Shown in pieces: positions 1 through 5,189 of a stretch of DNA of 10,437 nucleotides. The stretch spans positions 1 to 10,437 of the forward strand of contig RFQW01000030.1 in NCBI GenBank assembly GCA_009924765.1. Direction: 5' to 3'. The translations under genes were made by a program, and so were the position numbers. Within the stretch, counting starts at the first letter, position 1. The number at the start of each line of letters is the position of its first letter. Source of the DNA: Planctomycetota bacterium (GTDB taxonomy: Bacteria > Planctomycetota > Phycisphaerae > Phycisphaerales > SM1A02). The notes under the pieces were generated by a model. That model was not told where the DNA came from. It saw only the letters and a list, made by a program, of their open reading frames with translations, and did not search any database.

Positions 1-1926
1 AACCGCAGCTTCAACAGCGATGTGCGCAGCCCGTGGGGCCCGCGCGCGCCCGAGCCGCACTTCGCAGAACCCGGGCTGATCTACGAGCTGGCGCTGAAGG
101 CCGATGCGCGATCGCCCTTCCAGGCCGAGGACGAGCTGCACAAGGCCGCCGAGAAGGTGAAGAAGGATGCCAAGAAGGACGAGAAGAAGGACGACAAGCC
201 CGCGGACGCGAAGTCGACGGATGGCGACAAGGACGATGCGCCCAAGAAGGATGACGCGAACAAGGACGACGCCAACAAGGATGGCGCCAAGAAGGGCGCG
301 GACAAGAACGGCGGCGCGAAGAAGCCCGTCAAGGTGGAGATCGACATGGATGGCCTTGCCACGCGCATCGAGCCGCTGCCGATCAAGCCCACCAACTTCG
401 GCAACGGCCCGCTGCTGGTGAACGACGACACCATCTTCTGGCTGAAGTTCGGTCAGGACGGTGCCGAGGACGAGGACGCCGACACCCGTGCCGGCACGCT
501 GATGGCGCTGGCCATCGGCAACGAGAAGCCCGAGCCCAAGGTGGTGGCCACCGGCGTGCGCAGCCCCGAGCTGTCGGCCGATCGCAAGCACCTGCTGGTG
601 CGCAAGGAGGCGGCCAAGGCGGGCGCCTGGCACGTGATCGACGCCAAGGCCGCGAAGGCGGAACTGGACAAGCCGGTCGATCTCAGCGGCATCACCCTCA
701 GCGTGACGCCGCGCGAGGAATGGCGCGAGATCCTGGTGGATTCGTGGCGCCTGCTGCGCGACTACTTCTACGACCGCAACATGCACGGCGCCGACTGGAA
801 GGCCGTGCGCGCCAAGTACGAGCCGTGGATCGAGCGCGTGCGCAGCCGCGAGGAACTGAACGACGTGTTTCAGGAGATGACCGGCGAACTGTCGGCGCTG
901 CACCACTTCGTGCGCGGCGGCGACCTGCGCGAAGGCGCGGATCGCGTGGCGATCGCCACGCTGGGCGCCGATCTGGCGCGCGACGACGCTGCGGGTGGCT
1001 GGCGCGTGAGTGCGATTCCCACCGCCGACCCCGACGAGCCCTCGATGCGCTCGCCGCTGACCGCACCCGGCGTGAAGGTTGGCGTGGGCGACGTGATCCG
1101 CACCATCGATGGCATGTCCACGCTGTCGGTGGCGCACCCAGCCGTGCTGCTGCGCAACAAGGCCGGTCGCCAGGTGCTGCTCGGCGTGCTGTCCAAGGGC
1201 GCCACCGATCCGCACGACGTGATCGTGAAGCCGCTCTCGGCCGACGCCGACACCAGCCTGCGCTACCGCAGCTGGGAAGTGTCACGCCGGCAGCGCGTGG
1301 AGGAAGCGGGCCACGGCGACATCGGCTACGTGCACCTGCGCGCCATGGGCACCGGCGACATCGGCGACTTCACGCGCGACTTCTATCCGGTGTTCAACCG
1401 CAAGGCGCTCATCATCGATGTGCGCCACAACGCCGGCGGCAACATCGACAGCTGGGTGCTGGAGCGACTCATGCGCAAGGCGTGGATGTACTGGAACCAG
1501 CCGGCGGGTCGACCGCCCAGCTGGAACATGCAGTACGCCTTCCGCGGGCACATGGTGGTGCTGTGCGACGAACGCACCGCCAGCGATGGCGAGGCGTTCA
1601 GCGAGGGCTTCAAGCGGCTGGGGCTTGGCAAGGTGATCGGCACGCGCACCTGGGGCGGTGAGATCTGGCTCAGCAGCGGCAACACCACGGTGGATGGCGG
1701 CCTGACAAGTGCCGGCGAGAACGGCGTGTTCGATGCCAAGGGCGTGTGGCTGATCGAGGGCCGCGGCGTGGAGCCCGACATCACCGTGGACAACCTGCCC
1801 TACGCCACCTTCAACGGACAGGACGCGCAGCTGCAGTCCGCGGTGGCGCACCTGCAGGAACTGATCCGCACGGATCCGCGCGACATTCCACAAGTTCCAC
1901 CGGCGCCGGTGAAGGCTGTCAAGTGA
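1..1926 (+). CDS. Tricorn-like S41 serine protease, 5'-partial (C-terminal part)
   Basis: The reading frame is open from base 1, so the true start lies upstream; the GTG at 22 is only the first start-like codon visible. About 640 residues are present. The tricorn order is visible: the end of the beta-propeller region (about 1-690), with a Lys/Asp-rich insert; a C1 helical domain (about 700-930) beginning EEWREIL and holding the catalytic-type His in GELSALHHF (His codon 901-903, aligned with His746 of Thermoplasma tricorn; the Ser before it there is Leu here); a PDZ domain (about 1003-1220); and a C2 S41 core (about 1318-1830) with IIDVRHNAGG, the nucleophile in TASDGE (Ser codon 1582-1584) and EGRGVEPDI supplying the expected Glu. 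Family members trim peptides; bacterial homologues are often exported. The N-terminus is outside the window, so export cannot be judged. It ends 66 bp before a convergent gene, with no clear terminator between them. Confidence 0.93.
   Translation, partial: NRSFNSDVRSPWGPRAPEPHFAEPGLIYELALKADARSPFQAEDELHKAAEKVKKDAKKDEKKDDKPADAKSTDGDKDDAPKKDDANKDDANKDGAKKGADKNGGAKKPVKVEIDMDGLATRIEPLPIKPTNFGNGPLLVNDDTIFWLKFGQDGAEDEDADTRAGTLMALAIGNEKPEPKVVATGVRSPELSADRKHLLVRKEAAKAGAWHVIDAKAAKAELDKPVDLSGITLSVTPREEWREILVDSWRLLRDYFYDRNMHGADWKAVRAKYEPWIERVRSREELNDVFQEMTGELSALHHFVRGGDLREGADRVAIATLGADLARDDAAGGWRVSAIPTADPDEPSMRSPLTAPGVKVGVGDVIRTIDGMSTLSVAHPAVLLRNKAGRQVLLGVLSKGATDPHDVIVKPLSADADTSLRYRSWEVSRRQRVEEAGHGDIGYVHLRAMGTGDIGDFTRDFYPVFNRKALIIDVRHNAGGNIDSWVLERLMRKAWMYWNQPAGRPPSWNMQYAFRGHMVVLCDERTASDGEAFSEGFKRLGLGKVIGTRTWGGEIWLSSGNTTVDGGLTSAGENGVFDAKGVWLIEGRGVEPDITVDNLPYATFNGQDAQLQSAVAHLQELIRTDPRDIPQVPPAPVKAVK
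142..339 (+). repeat. Degenerate Lys/Asp/Ala-coding low-complexity repeat inside the tricorn gene
   Basis: About 65 codons consist almost entirely of Lys, Asp, Ala, Asn, Glu and Gly, with degenerate units such as KKDAKKDEKKDD and DDANKDDANKDG. At DNA level this is a run of AAG, GAC/GAT and GCC/GCG codons that recur imperfectly. It sits within the propeller part of the protease and should form a charged, disordered loop. The frame stays open through it. Low-complexity DNA of this type can change length by slippage. Confidence 0.8.
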
Positions 1927-1992
1927 GGCGATGCCACACGCCCGATCCACACGCGCCCAGGGCTCAGTGCACCGAGAAGCGCGCGCGGCGGA

Positions 1993-2664
1993 TCAGTCGT
2001 TGCCAGGCGGCGTTGGCTCGGACCGCTTGCGCTCCACGCGATCAAGCATCATCGCCCTGAATTCGCTTGCCACCAGCCAGCCTGCGACGCCGATCATGAA
2101 GAGGAGCGCGGCGTAGGAGAGCAACGTGGGCAATTCGCTCACGGGAACGCCCACTCGGAAGAACGTCCACAGCGACAATCCTGCATGGTAGATGCCGCCT
2201 ATCAACGCGGTCCACAGCGTGGCGCGAGGACGGAGCCGGAGCACCGAAAGCACCACCAGCAGCGGAATCATCATCAGGATGGGCGCGCTCAGGTCCTGGA
2301 TGTCGTCGCGCGCGGACAGCAATTCAGTGGCCGTGACCATCGCCAGCACCAGCACCAACTCGAAGGTGGCCGTGGACAGCCAGTAGCGCTCCCCGAGCAG
2401 GGAACCCTGGGCATCCGCCGCATTCACCACCTGCAGCGATCGTGTGCAGTACAGGATTCCCACGAACAGCAGCGCCACGCGCGCACCAAGCGCCCATCCC
2501 TGCATGGACTCGCAACCCACCACCTGCCGCACCACCGCGAGCATGGCCAGCATGGCGAAGAAGAAGAACAGCATCATCAGCCGGGTGCCTTCGCGACGCT
2601 GCACTTCGCGCTGCAGGGCGACCTGGAGAGACGCGGCTTTGCTGGAGGTGGAATCGGCAGTCAT
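1993..2664 (-). CDS. Six-helix membrane protein, unknown function (orphan sensor-like module)
   Basis: The 223-residue protein has an amphipathic, charged N-terminus (residues 1-28, with QREVQRREGTR just before the membrane). Six hydrophobic segments follow at about 29-45, 57-74, 98-116, 127-142, 149-169 and 182-199, then a short charged tail (SEFRAMMLDRVERKR) and a stop. Both ends probably face the cytoplasm. I do not recognise a named family. The overall look resembles N-terminal membrane sensor regions of nucleotide cyclases or kinases, but no catalytic domain follows the last helix. The ATG at 2664 is chosen because the hydrophobic pattern starts soon after it and a CTACACT element lies 17 nt upstream; no convincing Shine-Dalgarno is visible. 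It lies 99 bp downstream of the GNAT gene on the same strand and converges with the tricorn gene. The existence of the gene is well supported; its function is not. Confidence 0.72.
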   Translation of the reverse strand: MTADSTSSKAASLQVALQREVQRREGTRLMMLFFFFAMLAMLAVVRQVVGCESMQGWALGARVALLFVGILYCTRSLQVVNAADAQGSLLGERYWLSTATFELVLVLAMVTATELLSARDDIQDLSAPILMMIPLLVVLSVLRLRPRATLWTALIGGIYHAGLSLWTFFRVGVPVSELPTLLSYAALLFMIGVAGWLVASEFRAMMLDRVERKRSEPTPPGND

Positions 2665-2681
2665 GGCGAAAACGAGTGCGG

Positions 2682-2688
2682 AGTGTAG
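2682..2688 (-). promoter_or_regulatory. Putative -10 element (CTACACT) for the six-helix membrane gene
   Basis: On the minus strand CTACACT lies 17 nt before the ATG at 2664, which would leave a leader of roughly ten bases. It resembles the CTACCCT and CTACGCT elements before the plus-strand GNAT and nuclease genes. No -35 hexamer close to TTGACA is obvious. The call rests only on recurrence of the motif. Confidence 0.3.
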
Positions 2689-2763
2689 CCGTTTCGGAAT
2701 GCGTCATACGCCACATGCATGGCTCAACGCGTCACCACGATTGCACTGGTGCCAGCACTCGAT

Positions 2764-3291
2764 TCAAAGTGGTCGTCGAACCGCAAAGATGTGACGTGGG
2801 CTCATCACGCCGCCCACGGAAATTTCAGTGGTTTCATGCAGCCTTGCACCGATCTTCTCCAGTGCGCGTTGCGACCGGGCATTGCCCGGGCTCACGTGGA
2901 ACCACACCGTGTCGGCCCACTGGAATGCGTGCCCGATCATGAGCGACTTCATCTCGCGGTTCGCGCCGGTGCCCCACTGCGCACGCTCCAGGAACGAGTA
3001 CCCGATCACCACCGAGCGATCGGCCGCATTCCACTCGTAGTAGCGCGACGAGCCGATCACCCGGCCGGTGGCAGGATCCTGCGCAACCAGTCCACCGCCA
3101 CACGCAAGCGCGCCATCGAAGAAGCGCCTGAACACGGCGCGTTCATGGCGGTCGGGCACGCTGTGCTGCGCCCAGATCAGCGGGTCGCTGGCGGCCTGAT
3201 GCAGCGCATCGAAGTCGTCGGCGCGCATCGGTCGCAGGTGGATGCCGGTGCCTTGGAGGACGGGTTGCCAATCCGGATCTGCTGCTGTCAT
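2764..3291 (-). CDS. GNAT N-acetyltransferase, RimJ/RimL-like
   Basis: This 175-residue protein transfers an acetyl group from acetyl-CoA to an amine. Its substrate cannot be read from the sequence; protein N-termini or small molecules are both possible. It begins with a GIHLRPMRADDFDAL beta strand and helix (residues 16-30). The acetyl-CoA-binding motif A follows (VVIGYSFLERAQWGTGANREMK, about 94-115, with the Q-x-x-G-x-G/A loop at 105-110), then motif B NARSQRALEKIGA (137-149). Length and motif order are normal for the family. The open frame extends upstream to 3690, but the ATG at 3291 is preferred. The upstream part would overlap the divergent GNAT gene, is rich in Ser, Ala, Pro and Arg and lacks any recognisable fold, whereas the GNAT fold begins 15 residues after 3291. 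The protein is probably cytoplasmic. It could be cotranscribed with the membrane-protein gene 99 bp downstream. Confidence 0.9.
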   Translation of the reverse strand: MTAADPDWQPVLQGTGIHLRPMRADDFDALHQAASDPLIWAQHSVPDRHERAVFRRFFDGALACGGGLVAQDPATGRVIGSSRYYEWNAADRSVVIGYSFLERAQWGTGANREMKSLMIGHAFQWADTVWFHVSPGNARSQRALEKIGARLHETTEISVGGVMSPRHIFAVRRPL

Positions 3292-3388
3292 GCACGCATT
3301 CTGACAGCAGTCTCCGCAGTGCGCCTGACAGCCAATGCTGGGCCAGCGCCCCGGAGCGCACAGCAACACTCCGCTACCCTCGACCCGC
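3292..3388. promoter_or_regulatory. Divergent intergenic region between the two GNAT genes, with CTACCCT before the right-hand gene
   Basis: This 97-bp gap must hold the promoter of the plus-strand gene and probably that of the minus-strand gene. CTACCCT at 3374-3380 ends 8 nt before the ATG at 3389, close enough for a leaderless or nearly leaderless transcript. On the minus strand a weaker AGAAT-containing stretch lies just before the ATG at 3291. CTGACAG occurs twice (3301 and 3325), 24 bp apart, and could be a small operator or chance. Neither start has a clear Shine-Dalgarno. Confidence 0.4.
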
Positions 3389-3889
3389 ATGACGCTTTCC
3401 GTGCGCCCCATCGAGCCGCGTGACCTGCCCGAGATCCGTGCCGAACTGCACACGCACTGGCACTCGAACCAGATCTGGTCGCTGGGTCGCTGCCACCAGG
3501 CCGACGCGCTGCCGGGCTTCGTGGCCGAAGTGAACGGCGCGTTCGCGGGCCTGCTCACCATGAACATGGACGCGGGTGGCTGGCAGTGCGAGGTGATCAC
3601 GCTGAGCAGCCGCGGTCTGGGTGCCGGCATCGGGGCCGCGCTGCTGCAGGCCGCCGAGGACCATGCCAAGGCCAAGGGCTGCCGACGCATCTACCTGACC
3701 ACCACCAACGACAACTCGAAGGCCATCCGCTTCTACCAGCGTCAGGGCTGGCGATTTGCGGCGCTGCACAAGGGCATCGTGGACCGGGTGCGAAAGCTGA
3801 TCCCGGATCTTCCCCTGCTTGGGCTGGACGGCATCCAGGTGCGCGACGAGATCGAGTTCGAGCGGTGGTTCACGGACGATGCGTCCTGA
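3389..3889 (+). CDS. GNAT N-acetyltransferase (PF00583-type)
   Basis: The 166-residue protein has the compact GNAT layout. The first strand and helix are SVRPIEPRDLPEIRAEL (4-20). Strands around 44-60 include FVAEVNGAFAGLLTM. Motif A includes LSSRGLGAGIGAALL (72-86), with the R-x-x-G-x-G/A pyrophosphate-binding loop. Motif B is NDNSKAIRFYQRQGWR (107-122). A conserved-looking tail carries KLIPDLPLLGLDGIQVRDEIEFE. The role is acetyl-CoA-dependent acetylation of an unknown substrate, probably in the cytoplasm. The ATG at 3389 is chosen over an in-frame upstream ATG at 3335. The fold starts right after 3389, the upstream codons look non-coding, and a -10-like CTACCCT lies 8 nt before it. It is divergent from, and not closely similar to, the GNAT gene on the other strand. 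Confidence 0.9.
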   Translation: MTLSVRPIEPRDLPEIRAELHTHWHSNQIWSLGRCHQADALPGFVAEVNGAFAGLLTMNMDAGGWQCEVITLSSRGLGAGIGAALLQAAEDHAKAKGCRRIYLTTTNDNSKAIRFYQRQGWRFAALHKGIVDRVRKLIPDLPLLGLDGIQVRDEIEFERWFTDDAS

Positions 3890-3900
3890 ACCGCGCAGGG

Positions 3901-4037
3901 TTGGCGAATCGCGGCGCAAGTTTGAAGGTTGTGGAAATGGGCGCGGTCCGACGGGCGTAGGCACGTGCTGCCCGCGCGCATGCACCCATCTTGGCGAAAC
4001 GGGACGCAAATCAATCTGACAAAGGGTTCCAAGAATG
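3901..4037 (+). repeat. Two imperfect direct copies of a leader-like block upstream of the SHD1-YHYH gene
   Basis: The 145-bp gap between the GNAT stop and the ATG at 4035 holds two related blocks. The first (from 3901) and second (from 3991) share TTGGCGAA, then a weaker stretch, then CGCAA. After a variable spacer both have a purine-rich GAAGG or AAAGGG and, about 8 nt later, an ATG (3937 and 4035). The first ATG opens only seven codons (MGAVRRA, stop at 3960). Between the blocks is an 8-bp palindrome, GCACGTGC (3961-3968). This could be a degenerate duplication of a ribosome-binding leader, paired regulator sites, or coincidence. Confidence 0.35.
4021..4026 (+). promoter_or_regulatory. Ribosome-binding site for the SHD1-YHYH gene (AAAGGG)
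   Basis: AAAGGG lies 8 nt before the ATG at 4035. It supports that start, which is followed directly by a good signal peptide. It is a moderate match to the Shine-Dalgarno consensus. Confidence 0.45.
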
Positions 4038-5189
4038 ACGCCTGACGCACGACGCATCCTCTGTGGCCTGACCCTGTGCATGGCCAGTCTGTTGAACGCA
4101 CCATCGCTGGCGCATCCGCCGGGCGACGACGATGGCCACCCGCATGCCGGCATGCGCGTGTGGCACGACGAGCGCACGGGCGCCGAACACGAGGGCACGC
4201 TGCTCACCGTGCGCGCGGATCGCGTGACCATCGAGCTGCATGACGGCGGCATGGTCACCGTGCCGATGGCCGATCTCGACGCCGACGATCGCGCCTTCGC
4301 GCAGTCGCGCCTGCAGCGCATCGAGCAGGCCAACCAGATGATGGCCAGCATGCCATCGCCGTTCGTCACGCCGAATCCCATGACGGTCGCCGCTCCATGG
4401 CAGGCCGCCATCTTCGACAAGTTCGGGCCCTTCGTGAAGACGCGCAGCGACGACACGTGGCTGTACGTGGAGTCCGATGGCCTGCCGCACGCCCCCGCCG
4501 ACTTCACCATGATGGTGGGCATCACCGCCTGGCAGCAGCAGGTGCCGCTGCCGCAGAACTACACCGGCGCCAACGCGTGGCAGATTCCGCTGAAGCCCGA
4601 ACTGGCGGACAAGCCGGTGTCGGGTCGCACGGGCCTGCGTCGCGGCGCCATCGCGCTGGCGGCCAACGGCATTCCCATCTTCAACGCGCTGAACAATCGC
4701 GGCGAGGATGCGATGGCGATCGGCGAACTGGATGCCTTCGGCGGCCACTGCGGTCGTGCCGACGACTACCACTATCACGCCGCGCCGCTGGCGCTGCAGA
4801 AGGTGGTGGGCGCAGGCAACCCGCTCGCCTTCGCGCTGGATGGCTATCCCATCTACGGGCTGTTCGATGCCAAGGCCAAGGTGGGCGCGGCCGAGGCATG
4901 CCCACGCGGCAGCACCGAGAAGCTGGACGAGTGGAACGGTCACTTCTGCATGAAGGATGGCAAGGCCGACACCAGCAGCTACCACTATCACGCCAGCACC
5001 ACCTACCCGTACATCAACGGCGGCATGCGCGGCAAGGTCACGGTGGATGGCGAACGGTGGATGGCGAGGAGATCACGCCGCAGGCGCATGCACAGCCGCT
5101 GCGCGAAGCCACGCCGCCGATGCGTGGCGCGAAGATCACGGGCTTCAAGCAGACGGCACCCAAGGCGTGGTCGCTCACCTATCAGGTGA
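4035..5189 (+). CDS. SHD1-YHYH protein as literally read, truncated with a frameshifted tail
   Basis: The literal reading frame gives 384 residues, of which about the first 339 are authentic. Residues 1-26 are a signal peptide ending before HPPGDDDGHPH. Residues 40-96 match the SHD1 pattern (MRVWHDERTG, then TVRADRVTIELHDGGMVTVPMADLDADD), a domain common in planctomycete exported proteins. The YHYH family region follows at about 141-335, with the two diagnostic motifs DDYHYH (245-248) and SSYHYH (316-319), LDGYPIYG at 268-275 and TYPYINGG at 323-330. The YHYH function is unknown; clustered His and Tyr could suggest metal binding. After GKVTVDGE the frame passes the duplicated 14 bp and becomes an Arg/Ser-rich, out-of-frame tail ending at 5189. 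It could still be a secreted stub. Confidence is high for the domains and low that this exact product is functional. Confidence 0.6.
   Translation: MTPDARRILCGLTLCMASLLNAPSLAHPPGDDDGHPHAGMRVWHDERTGAEHEGTLLTVRADRVTIELHDGGMVTVPMADLDADDRAFAQSRLQRIEQANQMMASMPSPFVTPNPMTVAAPWQAAIFDKFGPFVKTRSDDTWLYVESDGLPHAPADFTMMVGITAWQQQVPLPQNYTGANAWQIPLKPELADKPVSGRTGLRRGAIALAANGIPIFNALNNRGEDAMAIGELDAFGGHCGRADDYHYHAAPLALQKVVGAGNPLAFALDGYPIYGLFDAKAKVGAAEACPRGSTEKLDEWNGHFCMKDGKADTSSYHYHASTTYPYINGGMRGKVTVDGERWMARRSRRRRMHSRCAKPRRRCVARRSRASSRRHPRRGRSPIR
5040..5067 (+). repeat. Perfect 14-bp tandem duplication causing the first frameshift
   Basis: Bases 5040-5053 and 5054-5067 are both ACGGTGGATGGCGA. Fourteen is not a multiple of three, so the extra copy shifts the frame by two bases. 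Deleting one copy gives GKVTVDGEEITPQAH in one frame, continuing the YHYH protein as expected. This is the signature of a slipped-strand duplication, or of an assembly error at a short repeat. Confidence 0.9.

Noticed and set aside
1927..1992. A bidirectional terminator between the convergent tricorn and membrane-protein genes
   Set aside because: Only short GC-rich runs and an 8-bp direct repeat (CCACACGC, 1934 and 1947) are present. I found no convincing stem-loop or T-run.
3335..3388. Upstream ATG start for the plus-strand GNAT gene
   Set aside because: The 18 extra residues look non-coding, and the -10-like CTACCCT lies downstream of that ATG.
3292..3690. Upstream extension of the minus-strand GNAT gene to an ATG at 3690
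   Set aside because: It would overlap the divergent GNAT gene. The added residues are low-complexity Ser, Ala, Pro and Arg outside the fold.
4011..4991. A 326-codon open frame on the minus strand
   Set aside because: It lies opposite the SHD1-YHYH region, with biased His/Arg/Val composition typical of an antisense shadow.
4397..5053. The early part of the long frame-2 reading, overlapping the SHD1-YHYH gene
   Set aside because: Before the 14-bp duplication this frame gives an Arg/Gly-rich shadow. Authentic coding sequence in frame 2 starts only at the second repeat copy.
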